64,000 nucleotides of DNA from JBHEBG01 sp046557915 (GCF_046557915.1 NZ_JBHEBG010000008.1:28069-92068); one strand, 5' to 3'. Shown: positions 10,501-17,510, numbered from the stretch's first letter. Translations and numbers: made by a program. Notes: generated by a model from the letters alone, not told the origin.

Positions 10501-12786
10501 ATATTCAAAACGTTGCCTAAATCGTGTATTCCCTATTTGATCTATCCTTTCTATAGTGTCTACCACTATTTTGTGTGATGGAATTTGAGTCATCCAGGGT
10601 TCTCCGGCTTGCTTATCTCTTAAAAAATGCTGACCTGAATACCCATAATGGAAACGAGTTTCCAAGCCCATTGAATTTTCGACTCTAATCATTAAGCGTG
10701 GCTTCACGCCTTTGGTAAGTCTTAGGTAGCTGAGAGGCAAACCGGTATTGGCGTTCAGGGTTGAAGACCATACCAAACAAGGAGTGCCATCTCCCAAAAA
10801 ATCCAGGATCTGAGCTGAAGCAAGATTATCTATAAAGGGAAGGCCGTCAATGCTATTTTCTTCTAAAAAAAAATTTCCACTTGCATTGATCCAGTAACGT
10901 ATTTTTCCCCTATCAAGATATACGAGATCCGAAGTTCCGGAACCGTCAAGATCTACAAGGCGGATGCGGCTAGCATCAAGTTCAAAATCAAAGTCGAGCT
11001 GGGGAGCATTCTCCATAACAATCCCGGCACCGAACTTACCGTTTCCCATATTAGGCCAGTATTCTACCCTACCGTTGTATATCCGTACTTGATCAGGCAA
11101 GCCAGAGCCATTCATATCTGCAAAGAAGTAGTCGAGCATTGGATTAACACCAATAGTAGGTGCCCTGCTTACACCGTTTGAAATAGGTTTTGACATTTGA
11201 ACGGGCATCCCAAAACCGGCTTTCCCCTCAGCAGGATACCAAACAAGACGATCTTCTTCAACTGTTACGATATCTGATCTGCCATCGCCGGTGAGATCTA
11301 GCAATTGGGTATTTGTATCCTGTGAACGTACGTGGGGTGCCTTATCAAAGGCTTTAAAGCTATCCCAGGTTTTACGATCACGATCGTATTCATAGAATCC
11401 GGATTCTCTACCTTGAAGCACAACTAAATTAAGGTTCCCATCTCCATCAAAATCATTGAGCGCATAGTTGCCGAAACCAATACTGGGTTTTTCTATTACC
11501 CGTTGCTGATTTCCAAGGTTACCATCACCGAGATTATGTTTAAAATACCAGGCATTATTAGATTCGTAAAGCACTCCGGGCAGACCCTCTCCATATAAGT
11601 CTACCCATTTGTAATTCAGGCCGCTTAATCCAATTGGAATATTGGTATTGCTTTGCTCCGGGGCTGGTCTAAAGCTTTGATCAGGTGCAGGTTGGCTATA
11701 TGAAAAACGGAGTGCTGGTATTGTTTTTTGATCGTAGTTTCCAGAACCCATCCTTTTATAGCGCTCGTATTCTATATGGGTAAGTATAGTTCCCTCAGGT
11801 GCTGGAGCATGGGCCAGTTTTAGATTACCAATTAATGTGGCATCTGATCCCAAATCTTCAAAATGATGAAACATTAGAATTCGGTGACAAAGCCTGTACG
11901 TCCTTTGTTCGAAGCCCGCAACGTACGATGAGAAAGGATCGGGTCTGACCGACCAGCCAGTGGCATTTAAGGAATAAAAAGGAGGCGTATCTGTCTCTTG
12001 ATCACCATAATCAAAGATCAGCTCAAAATGCCAAATTTGATCGGGTTCGGGATCACTATCAGGGTATTCTGGCCTACCGTTCCCGTAGCGAATACGCTTA
12101 AGATATTTTTGAGCATTTGACGAAGAATCAAGAAACTTGTTTTTTTCAAAGCTCGCTGTTGTAAGAACACCCTGAGTATTGTCTTGAACGTATTCGTATA
12201 GTATGGCATTGCCCATACTGTCATAGTGCGTATCTAAAAGCCATTGAAAAATAACATTAGGGCGTATAGGATCAACGATCTTGCTACTGTCATCTGCACT
12301 GTGACCAAAAATCAGTATGCTGTTATCCCTGGCACGAACTCGCCAATGGGTTTTTCCTGTTGTCCTTTCATCCCATTTTTCGAAACGCGAATAAGAAGTA
12401 TCAATCCTTGCACGGAAGTATTGTATATGAAAAAGTGCTGTTTCTTCTTCGCGCGGGGACCATTCTTCCTCTATTTCTTCAAGCCAAGGAACAAGTTCTT
12501 GACCTCCAAATGAGAATTTATCCGAACCGTCGTACTTTGGGTACCCGTCTTTAAGGCTAATACCAATAGATGGGACTCCTTCGAGATTCCAACCAATACC
12601 AAAGACAGAATTCCCGGCATTGGAGTTATAACTTAATGATAAAGAAGGCTGAAAATTATTTCTGCCTGCAGTAACAGGTATCCCTACCGATGTGATCGCA
12701 GCCCCGGTTTGCGGATTTACCGAATTTTCATTGGGAATCCTTATTTCCGAAGGGTCAATCTCCAAAAAAGTAAGTTCTTGAGACAT
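4597..12786 (-). CDS. Fused TcB-TcC toxin component: SpvB-like N-terminus, FG-GAP repeats, RHS cocoon, variable C-terminal payload
   Basis: This 2729-residue protein starts with an SpvB-type domain (residues about 30-300). Four 'D(F/L/M)xGxGxxD' FG-GAP-like repeats follow at about 445-630, then a TcdB-type middle region, many YD/RHS repeats (about 1300-2050) and an RHS core near 2070 ('YYYGFRYYAPWLCRW'). The core ends in an aspartyl-protease-like cleavage motif, 'NPDPIG...VDPDG', near 2112. In Tc toxins the TcB and TcC halves make a hollow RHS shell that cleaves off and holds the C-terminal effector. Here the two halves are one chain. The remaining 617 residues are a hypervariable tail: a Gly/Ser/Asn-rich linker (about 2215-2312), a hydrophobic stretch (about 2375-2460) and a basic end of about 100 residues containing 'GKDVHVGHDIGHAHV' and 'QTAKGNRSW'. 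The His-rich end could be an HNH-like nuclease, but I cannot place it firmly. No immunity gene follows, which fits a toxin aimed at eukaryotes. Confidence 0.88.
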   Translation of the reverse strand: MSQELTFLEIDPSEIRIPNENSVNPQTGAAITSVGIPVTAGRNNFQPSLSLSYNSNAGNSVFGIGWNLEGVPSIGISLKDGYPKYDGSDKFSFGGQELVPWLEEIEEEWSPREEETALFHIQYFRARIDTSYSRFEKWDERTTGKTHWRVRARDNSILIFGHSADDSSKIVDPIRPNVIFQWLLDTHYDSMGNAILYEYVQDNTQGVLTTASFEKNKFLDSSSNAQKYLKRIRYGNGRPEYPDSDPEPDQIWHFELIFDYGDQETDTPPFYSLNATGWSVRPDPFSSYVAGFEQRTYRLCHRILMFHHFEDLGSDATLIGNLKLAHAPAPEGTILTHIEYERYKRMGSGNYDQKTIPALRFSYSQPAPDQSFRPAPEQSNTNIPIGLSGLNYKWVDLYGEGLPGVLYESNNAWYFKHNLGDGNLGNQQRVIEKPSIGFGNYALNDFDGDGNLNLVVLQGRESGFYEYDRDRKTWDSFKAFDKAPHVRSQDTNTQLLDLTGDGRSDIVTVEEDRLVWYPAEGKAGFGMPVQMSKPISNGVSRAPTIGVNPMLDYFFADMNGSGLPDQVRIYNGRVEYWPNMGNGKFGAGIVMENAPQLDFDFELDASRIRLVDLDGSGTSDLVYLDRGKIRYWINASGNFFLEENSIDGLPFIDNLASAQILDFLGDGTPCLVWSSTLNANTGLPLSYLRLTKGVKPRLMIRVENSMGLETRFHYGYSGQHFLRDKQAGEPWMTQIPSHKIVVDTIERIDQIGNTRFRQRFEYRDGFFDGEERTFRGFCLVDQYDSDVYLGDSTVPEAEFSDPVCVRTWYHNGAVGWQKERTKGYYRGDTFGTQLRDFKIEEIDTLGPEEYFDAIQSLAGQVVRSETYGVTQEGRKEHPFQIAQAAFAIRRLQPGKAKHDACYTFFQREQLEILFEEDPSDPRISHAFTKEVDAYGIPFIQASVAYPRIHSDALPEQEQFHLTATQVNVDHFDSQDRYELGIEWDRKILEIHHENPPPEGLLYSYEDMEALLDTALDRPISFNASFDRAEQARVLQWVKNYYWNTALTAVLPFEEVGDKILLHHQEIACFNNDFLDETLGPRLASGMLSEGYYLSHDGLWWQPTAVTEFLGADRFYLPIAEEQVNGGRTAYQYDTYSLALISSEAILVNERRVEVARNRVAAQIDYNLIAPYWLEDSNQNVSEVQYDPFGIVLLSSVHGNILSESGTVQRMGHRSLSDYIEPSTLEFGEIIDSPNNYLRQCATYFYYELDSWQRHSLPLRSVQLAREDWVYDGQGNYLENGTVQVAVSYLDGFGRVIQTKTLVEGGEATVQYEGGRILLDPGGEPELLTTGSNRWRTSGHVVFNNKQEGVKQYEPYFITSVDYVSNEVVDTFGQASLTTYDAVGRQKAIFFPDGTRNRNDYAAWYTRQLDANDWVEGSLYETRIETEHAEDSPEWEALQKSLAHRNTGITAHTDGLGRTFMTEEEGLGGEVRTNKTVYDVLGNPIELRDARELPAFRYVLDMQSRLFYEESMDSGPKWQFMNALDLATNLWDARGMHQQITFDSWGRVVQKQVEGPPDLDHITERFIYGEDPSVTDAASRNQFGKLVEHYDQAGLTRISGYDIIGNVLRKERSLLDDYTRMMNWSTASSPIWTADSPFVSQLRYNALGGTVEQRFPDDTIRRFSYSLSGALEQLLVSTVDGEWIDKPIVTGSSYNARGQSLMTTYGNNLVQRYEYDPLSFRLTRKRSYIPAGSSAPSRQYQNIQYTYDAVGNITQLRDTAQPQANALFTSARVNTYTYDAFYQLIEAQGRTHQAMQRTDHAHGFEAPGFIKGTRHLNLGNLDQLQTYTRTYRYDLNGNMESMVQSAGSRPSDVFRWRRDFWISRSSNRSMDNRDLRGNPEPRPEEHFDENGNLEYLPHLRAIYWNYQNQLQRAMVIERPSGEHDEEYYVYGGDGQRVRKVSHRLDNGSLEVTEKIYLDGCEIKRVRTGASVLLERFTSDINDGRQRVALVHHWTRDTRGRETTDLTERKVYYHLNCHLGSAAFELGERGEIINYEEYFAFGGSSFLFGEALRDVRAKDYRYSGKERDDVTKLYYYGFRYYAPWLCRWMNPDPIGPEDGLNVYQFVHNNPLSNVDPDGLQSSENRRVTPIPYSQLWNSLSETQREAVNNFRSVNPNGAIALTPEGQLLLGAEARTAIENSQNLALAVPERTSEQIIEDVERELEEALVNAGMIVPEGLGGQGEGGANSEEDEGSGSGDTSGSQSGDGTNGSDDTGNGQGGGSGSGGGGDGSQRRRGSGQGNSGRNGRPGGRTGGTGTGRTNQENQEVDVPIGENRPENEGLPAQQGIPNPDAALQGNPNGTALGPEAVNSELPVGNGDPNGSMEGTSNGQAGGETPEDLAWWQTALIVVAVAIVAIAVTIVTFGAALAVMGVTAATATIGQLVIAGAVAGLASGLLADATSQLLTIAVSDQLTLEDYDFEQTLFSGAVGLVTGGFTAGLGGYASGARSAVLAGSASRGQTIIASLSNRIGSNFITRGAGYFTSGALEGGGTEALRQAIFEDEFDVERVLTTGVISGGISLGISGGLDLYGGRSVGSNQTPNQTQTELPPPEVLFLELPDNPRNLPLDANGEPLFHSWLGGLIRHQITPGDTSDGISSALRAEHQRLARIYGTVDGPPIPGATGKDVHVGHDIGHAHVLSPAGRRVRVVPQTAKGNRSWSSRERALADRRRAWNDQNPSLQVPVRPKGKKRT

Positions 12787-13019
12787 GGAATTAAGGATTA
12801 CATATCACTTTCTAGGGTTTCCTTCCAAACGGATATGAATTCTCTATTAAGTTATTAAATAAATGGATTTGACAGAAAAATTCTGTATCAAATGTTAGAA
12901 TCTCTTTATGGTTGGTAAGTAATAATGTTTGAGTTACTTGTGACGCCATAATTACCTATATAAGCATTTAGATAAAGATTTATAAAACTCTATGTAAACT
13001 TGAACTGAACTCGTGTATT

Positions 13020-13531
13020 TTAAGCGAGCGAAACTAGTTTCGCGCTGCAAGCGTCCCAAACCTTACCAGGACTAATACTATTGAGCCGTATACCATTGCC
13101 CGGCCCAATATAGTAATGAACTTGCGTCCAGGTCTGCTCATAACCTTGTACGGATAGTCTCTGGATCTTTCTTTCCTCGATGTAGGTTTCCATGAACTCC
13201 AGAAGGCCGATACCACTGTCCTTTCTCAGTTCATCTATGTGTTGCTGGAGCAAGGATATTTCCAGTTCCTTCTCGCGGGGAATCCCCTGTTTCATAATCT
13301 TCAAGACTTCATCCATTGCCAGGCCAAGATCATTGCAATATCTTACCCTCTTTTCGGTATCTGTCATCTTTTTTGCAATAATCGGGGTAAGCTTGACCGT
13401 TTCCTCCCATTGGTGGAGTTTAGTGCCAATTGATCGGGTTTTTTGGATTATTGAGCATAAACTCTTATCTCTATGGGGTAACCGTTCTTTGAGGCCCTTC
13501 TGGTATCCACTATAAATTTAGTACTGATCAT
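13020..13531 (-). pseudogene. Tyrosine recombinase (phage-type integrase) remnant, frameshifted and missing its catalytic domain
   Basis: From the ATG at 13531 the first 27 codons encode an arm-type DNA-binding start ('MISTKFIVDTRRASKNGYPI', then 'EIRVYAQ') and hit TAA. The adjacent frame continues the same domain ('TRSIGTKLHQWEE') and runs into a 115-codon frame from 13367 to 13020 containing a SAM-like core-binding domain ('LLEFMETYIEERKIQRLS..GYEQTW'). A single frameshift near 13440-13450 explains the break. The frame stops where the catalytic domain should begin, and no R..HxxR..Y region is present, so the gene has also lost its 3' half. It lies just beyond the 3' end of tRNA-Pro, the classic place for an island integrase. 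It probably marks one edge of the element carrying the Tc toxin genes. Confidence 0.75.
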
Positions 13532-13647
13532 ATTGGTTCGGTTTGCAATAAATTTGCAATGAAAAGTACTATTTTATTCCAATAATTATCAATTTTTACC
13601 AGTATTAATGGTTTTTGAACCAATAAGCGGAGAGGGCTGAAAATAAA

Positions 13648-13673
13648 GAAACCCCTGTAAATACAAGGGTTTC
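13648..13673 (-). terminator. Rho-independent terminator after tRNA-Pro
   Basis: A 7-bp perfect stem (GAAACCC/GGGTTTC) with a 12-nt loop lies 8 nt past the tRNA-Pro 3' end. On the minus strand it is followed by TTTATTTT. It ends the transcript running from the GIY-YIG array through the tRNA. Confidence 0.7.
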
Positions 13674-13680
13674 AAGGGTG

Positions 13681-13755
13681 TCGGGATGACAGGATTTGAA
13701 CCTGCGACCACACGGCCCCCAGCCGTGTACGCTAACCGGACTGCGCCACATCCCG
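13681..13755 (-). tRNA. tRNA-Pro (anticodon GGG)
   Basis: The minus strand folds as a complete tRNA: acceptor stem CGGGATG/CATCCCG, a D-arm, an anticodon stem CACGG/CCGTG with loop CTGGGGG (anticodon GGG, T33, G37), a T-arm GCAGG-TTCAAAT-CCTGT, and discriminator A at 13681. The 3' CCA is not encoded. The first base lies 4 nt after the stop codon of the GIY-YIG gene, so the tRNA appears to be transcribed as the last member of that array. Its 5' part (13729-13755) is repeated at 14030-14056 and 14307-14333. Confidence 0.93.
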
Positions 13756-13759
13756 AAAT

Positions 13760-13996
13760 TTAATTCTCGTCAAGATACCTTTTGATACCTCTCTTCTTAA
13801 TCTTACTTTCCTTTTGGACCGCTTCGGAACGTGTCCGGCAGCCATATATTTTGACCAACTTCCAAGGGACACCTTTCGATGTATATTTCTTACCTCCTTG
13901 GTTATGTACTATAAGCCTTTTTTCGAGATTGGAGGTCTGCCCACAGTAATAGCGACTCAACTTTTCACTAAACAATACGTAAACCACATAATCCAT
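13760..13996 (-). CDS. Small GIY-YIG nuclease (UPF0213/URI-like), array copy 1
   Basis: This 78-residue protein is a stand-alone GIY-YIG domain. The first motif is 'VYVLFS', the second 'YYCGQT'. The conserved Arg lies in 'LEKRLIVHN' and the likely catalytic Glu in the C-terminal helix ('SEAVQKESKIKKR'). The length matches other single-domain UPF0213 proteins. The GIY-YIG fold cuts DNA with one metal ion; the cellular role of these small proteins is unclear. The start is 14 nt after a hairpin that replaces the anticodon arm of a partial tRNA-Pro copy, and the stop is 4 nt before the intact tRNA-Pro. A second copy lies immediately upstream, so the gene belongs to a tandem unit built around tRNA sequence. 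Confidence 0.88.
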   Translation of the reverse strand: MDYVVYVLFSEKLSRYYCGQTSNLEKRLIVHNQGGKKYTSKGVPWKLVKIYGCRTRSEAVQKESKIKKRGIKRYLDEN

Positions 13997-14010
13997 GACT
14001 CATCGCGACC

Positions 14011-14056
14011 ATTCCGCCTTAGGCGGAATACGCTAACCGGACTGCGCCACATCCCG
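14011..14056 (-). repeat. tRNA-Pro 5'-half copy joined to a hairpin (array unit boundary 1)
   Basis: Bases 14030-14056 match the first 27 nt of tRNA-Pro exactly. Where the anticodon arm should be there is an 8-bp inverted repeat, ATTCCGCC/GGCGGAAT, with a 3-nt loop (14011-14029). The next bases on the minus strand, GGTCGC, again match the tRNA after its anticodon stem. The T-arm is then lost and the GIY-YIG start codon follows. This is a tRNA-like leader and not a working tRNA. Confidence 0.85.
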
Positions 14057-14060
14057 AAAT

Positions 14061-14273
14061 TTAATTCTCGTCAAGATACCTTTTGATACCTCTCTTCTNN
14101 NNNNNNNNNNNNNNNNNNNNNNNNNNNNNNNNNNNNNNNNNNNNNNNNNNNNNNNNNNNNNNNNNNNNNNNNNNNNNNNNNNNNNNNNNNNNNNTTTTTT
14201 CGAGATTGGAGGTCTGCCCACAGTAATAGCGACTCAACTTTTCACTAAACAATACGTAAACCACATAATCCAT
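14061..14273 (-). CDS. Small GIY-YIG nuclease, array copy 2, interrupted by the assembly gap
   Basis: The first 26 codons ('MDYVVYVLFSEKLSRYYCGQ' onward) and the last 11 ('KRGIKRYLDEN') match copy 1 residue for residue. The middle is undetermined bases. Copy 1 has 120 nt between the same two boundaries, while the gap is written as 96 N. The true gene is therefore probably 24 nt (8 codons) longer and intact. It sits between two tRNA-Pro 5'-half copies and is 4 nt upstream of the second one, exactly as copy 1 is 4 nt upstream of the tRNA. Confidence 0.75.
   Translation of the reverse strand: MDYVVYVLFSEKLSRYYCGQTSNLEKXXXXXXXXXXXXXXXXXXXXXXXXXXXXXXXXXKRGIKRYLDEN
14099..14194. other. Assembly gap (96 N) inside the tandem repeat
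   Basis: A run of undetermined bases lies within the second GIY-YIG copy. Comparison with copy 1 (13798-13917) predicts 120 nt here if the array has only two units. A collapsed repeat with additional units cannot be excluded. Confidence 0.95.
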
Positions 14274-14287
14274 GCTTCACCGCGACC

Positions 14288-14333
14288 ATTCCGCCTTTGG
14301 CGGAATACGCTAACCGGACTGCGCCACATCCCG
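14288..14333 (-). repeat. tRNA-Pro 5'-half copy joined to a hairpin (array unit boundary 2, promoter-proximal)
   Basis: Bases 14307-14333 again match the first 27 nt of tRNA-Pro. They are followed on the minus strand by ATTCCGCC-AAA-GGCGGAAT (14288-14306), GGTCGC and the start of GIY-YIG copy 2. The loop differs from the other copy by one base (AAA against TAA) while the stem is unchanged. This copy faces unique DNA to its right, so it probably keeps the original tRNA promoter. Confidence 0.85.
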
Positions 14334-14619
14334 AATTCGGAGAGCAAAAATATAAAAGTTGAACTAAACCAACACCACCTTTTATAAAAAAAACATCAAC
14401 ACCATCCCTTGGATACTTAATTTCTAGAATGACCCCTGCCTTTTTTTTTGACGTTTAGCCCTACTCCATTGTTGTTGGTCTAATTTTATTCTCCTTGATA
14501 CCAAAAATATTAACATTTAAGGATAACTGTAGTTATTGGTTATTGCTTGTTTAGGTAAATTCAAAGCCGATAATTCCAAGATAATCAGAACCAAACAACC
14601 ATAACAAGTTGGTTACATT
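14334..14619. other. Divergent intergenic region between the tRNA/GIY-YIG array and the glycan operon
   Basis: This 286-nt AT-rich spacer should hold the leftward promoter for the array and the rightward promoter for the symporter operon. I see no convincing gene, hairpin terminator or operator in it. Confidence 0.5.
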
Positions 14620-16497
14620 ATGAATCTAATAGATCTCTCTATAATCATACTATACATGCTCATAACCTTTGTGGTGGGCATATGGGTTTCCAAAAAAGCC
14701 GCTAAAGGCTTAAAATCTTACTTTTTGGGCGGCAATAACATTAAATGGTACTATCTGGGCCTAAGCAACGGATCGGGTATGTTCGATGTTTCAGGAACCG
14801 CTTGGATGGTGGGATTACTTTTTCTGTACGGAGCCAAAAGCTTTATGTTCATGTGGTTATGGCCAGTTTGGAATCAGATTTTCATCATGATGTTTTTGGC
14901 AGTTTGGATACGTAGATCTAACATAATGACAGGCTCCGAATGGATATTGACCCGTTTCGGAAATGGAAAAGATGGTAGGGCTTCACATATTATTGTGGCC
15001 ATTTTTGCCGTAGTCTCCTCCGTAGGCTTTATTGCCTACTTTTTTGAAGGTATCGGTAAGTTTATGACGGTAATTCTCCCCTGGAACATTCCTCTAGAGT
15101 TTGGAGACCTACTTATACTTACCTCAGAACAGTCCTACGCGCTTATTATCATCTTTTTTACCACAATTTATACCATTAAAGGAGGTATGTTCTCTGTGGT
15201 TGCTACCGAGGTATTGCAATATGGTATTATGGTGGTGGCCGGAATCTTAATTGCTGGCTACGCATTTTTCACTATTACCGATGTTGAATTAAGTACGGTA
15301 ATATCTGCAGAATGGAAGAGCGTCTTCTTCGGAAGTGAGTTAGAATCTCATTGGGGAGAAAAATTTAACGCATTCAATGATCTTATTGACTCCGAAGGCT
15401 ATAAAATGTTCGGGGCGCTCATAGGGATGACATTGTTCAAAGGCTTTTTTGCCAGTATTGCCGGGCCTGTTCCCAGCTATGATCTACAACGGATTCTATC
15501 GACCAAATCGGTAAAGGAAGCGGCTTATATGAGTGGTTTTACCAACTTAGTACTTTTTATTCCCAGATACCTGTTCATCGCTGGTATTGTAGTGCTGGCT
15601 TTGGTTTTTCTGGCCCCCGATATAGCAAGCATCCCCGGATTAACTGGGCGCGATTTGGAAGTTATCTTACCAAAGGTCATTAATAACCATATTCCGGTCG
15701 GTATTAAGGGATTGATTTTAGCTGGTCTTCTGGCCGCTTTTATGTCTACCTTTTCAGCCTTTGTAAATGCCGGTCCGGCATATATCGTAAATGATATTTA
15801 TAAAAAATATTTCAAACCCAAAGCAACTAGTAAGCACTATATAAAAGTGAGCCACATAGCTTCCTTTTTGGTAGTTGCCCTCGGAGTATTTATGGGGTTT
15901 TTCGCAGATTCCATTAACTCATTGACACTATGGATCACAAGTGCCCTTTTCGGCGGTTATGTAGCGGCCAATTTTCTTAAATGGATATGGTGGCGGTTTA
16001 ACGGCTGGGGCTATTTTTGGGGCATGGTGGCCGGTTTGGCCGTGGCTACATTACAATTTGTTTTAGACCAAAACAAGGATGGCTTTTTGGAGGATTCACT
16101 ATTTTACGAATTGTCCCATGTACATGCCATTTATTTATTTCCTCTCATCTTTGGATTTTCCTTGCTAGGCTCTTTTTTAGGCACCTATTTTACAAGACCT
16201 ACCAACATGGAGGTATTAAAATCTTTCTATTCCGATGTAAAACCCTGGGGTTTTTGGAACCCCGTTTTCAAGCAATTGAAAACAAAAGATCCGACCTTTA
16301 GAAAGAATAATGACTTTTGGTTGGATATGATGAACTGTGCCGTGGGCATTGTTTGGCAATCCAGCATGATCTTATTGCCCATCTATCTAATGATCCGGGA
16401 TTATCCCAAGTTGATGGTTACCTTGGCCGTATTTATCTTTACTTCGGTAATTCTAAAATATACATGGTTGGACAGGGTTCGAAAAATTCCGGATTAA
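14620..16497 (+). CDS. Sodium:solute symporter (SSS family)
   Basis: This 625-residue membrane protein has an SSS-type start ('LSIIILYMLITFVVGIWVSKK', shortened family pattern) followed by 'FLGGNNIKWYYLGLSNGSGMF', the unwound first-helix region of this fold. About thirteen or more hydrophobic segments follow across the chain. The family imports sugars, sialic acid, amino acids and other solutes with sodium across the inner membrane. It is the first gene of a tight plus-strand operon with GH130, CBM9-like, GH92, GH92 and DUF4838 proteins, so a mannose-containing sugar or disaccharide is the likely cargo. It may take the place of the MFS or Sus-type importers found in similar loci. The family is clear; the substrate is inferred from neighbours only. 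Confidence 0.85.
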   Translation: MNLIDLSIIILYMLITFVVGIWVSKKAAKGLKSYFLGGNNIKWYYLGLSNGSGMFDVSGTAWMVGLLFLYGAKSFMFMWLWPVWNQIFIMMFLAVWIRRSNIMTGSEWILTRFGNGKDGRASHIIVAIFAVVSSVGFIAYFFEGIGKFMTVILPWNIPLEFGDLLILTSEQSYALIIIFFTTIYTIKGGMFSVVATEVLQYGIMVVAGILIAGYAFFTITDVELSTVISAEWKSVFFGSELESHWGEKFNAFNDLIDSEGYKMFGALIGMTLFKGFFASIAGPVPSYDLQRILSTKSVKEAAYMSGFTNLVLFIPRYLFIAGIVVLALVFLAPDIASIPGLTGRDLEVILPKVINNHIPVGIKGLILAGLLAAFMSTFSAFVNAGPAYIVNDIYKKYFKPKATSKHYIKVSHIASFLVVALGVFMGFFADSINSLTLWITSALFGGYVAANFLKWIWWRFNGWGYFWGMVAGLAVATLQFVLDQNKDGFLEDSLFYELSHVHAIYLFPLIFGFSLLGSFLGTYFTRPTNMEVLKSFYSDVKPWGFWNPVFKQLKTKDPTFRKNNDFWLDMMNCAVGIVWQSSMILLPIYLMIRDYPKLMVTLAVFIFTSVILKYTWLDRVRKIPD

Positions 16498-16538
16498 GAC
16501 TAACAACGCAGTAATCAACAATATAAAATATTAATAAA

Positions 16539-17510
16539 GTGAGTAAAATTCCTTGGCAAGAAAAACCTGTAGGCACAACGGACGTAGTATGGAGATATTC
16601 AGAAAATCCTATTATAGACAGAGATGCAATACCCAATACCAATAGCATTTTTAACAGTGCGGTAGTACCGTTTGAGGGTAGATATGCCGGTGTCTTTAGA
16701 TGCGATAATAAAGCCGTGCAAATGAACATTTTTGCAGGTTTCAGTAAAGATGGTATTACCTGGGATATAAATCATAACCCAATTACGTTTAAGGAAGGAA
16801 ATACCTCCATGATCGATTCCGACTACAAATATGATCCTAGGGTAACCTTTATAGAGGACAGATATTGGATTACATGGTGCAATGGTTATCATGGACCAAC
16901 CATAGGCATTGGGTATACCTTCGATTTTAAGGAATTTTTTCAGTGCGAAAACGCTTTTTTGCCTTTTAACCGAAATGGCGTACTATTTCCGCAAAAAATC
17001 AACGGTAAATTTGCTATGTTGAGCAGGCCCAGTGATAATGGCCATACACCGTTTGGAGATATATACATAAGCTATAGCCCGGATATGAAATATTGGGGTG
17101 AGCACAGATGTGTAATGAAGACTACGGCATTTGAGGATAGCGCGTGGCAATGTGCCAAAATTGGCGCCGGGCCCATTCCAATATTGGTAGATGAAGGTTG
17201 GTTAATGTTCTACCACGGTGTTATAAACACCTGTAACGGGTTTAGATATGCCATGGGTGCGGCCATTTTGGATAAGGACAACCCCCATACATTATTGTAC
17301 AGAACACAACCGTACTTGCTGGGGCCTCAAACAAACTACGAGTGTGTGGGCGATGTCCCCAATGTTATTTTTCCATGTGCCGCCCTACACTCCATTGAGG
17401 AGGATAAAGTAGCCATTTATTACGGGGCTGCAGATACAGTGGTAGGTATGGCATTCGGAAAGCTTTCAGAAATAGTTTCCTACACCAAAGAAAACAGCAT
17501 TATAAAATGA
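16539..17510 (+). CDS. GH130-family beta-mannoside phosphorylase
   Basis: The 323-residue protein shows GH130 five-bladed propeller features: 'RYSENPIIDRD' near the start, 'YDPRVTFIEDRYWITW', and near the end 'IYYGAADTVVGMAFGKL'. GH130 enzymes release mannose 1-phosphate from beta-mannosyl glucose, mannose or GlcNAc using phosphate; some members hydrolyse beta-1,2-mannosides. No signal peptide is visible, so it acts in the cytoplasm, which fits phosphate use after import by the upstream symporter. The start is GTG at 16539, directly after an AT-rich 41-nt gap; no nearby ATG gives a better fit. The next gene begins 4 nt after the stop. With GH92 alpha-mannosidases and an N-glycan-type endo-enzyme beside it, Man-beta-1,4-GlcNAc from N-glycan cores is a reasonable substrate guess. 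Confidence 0.85.
   Translation: MSKIPWQEKPVGTTDVVWRYSENPIIDRDAIPNTNSIFNSAVVPFEGRYAGVFRCDNKAVQMNIFAGFSKDGITWDINHNPITFKEGNTSMIDSDYKYDPRVTFIEDRYWITWCNGYHGPTIGIGYTFDFKEFFQCENAFLPFNRNGVLFPQKINGKFAMLSRPSDNGHTPFGDIYISYSPDMKYWGEHRCVMKTTAFEDSAWQCAKIGAGPIPILVDEGWLMFYHGVINTCNGFRYAMGAAILDKDNPHTLLYRTQPYLLGPQTNYECVGDVPNVIFPCAALHSIEEDKVAIYYGAADTVVGMAFGKLSEIVSYTKENSIIK

Noticed and set aside
13681..14333. The repeated short segments resemble a CRISPR or a multi-tRNA cluster.
   Set aside because: There are three copies with coding spacers, all derived from one tRNA 5' half. The two partial copies have no T-arm or acceptor 3' strand, so they are neither CRISPR repeats nor working tRNAs.
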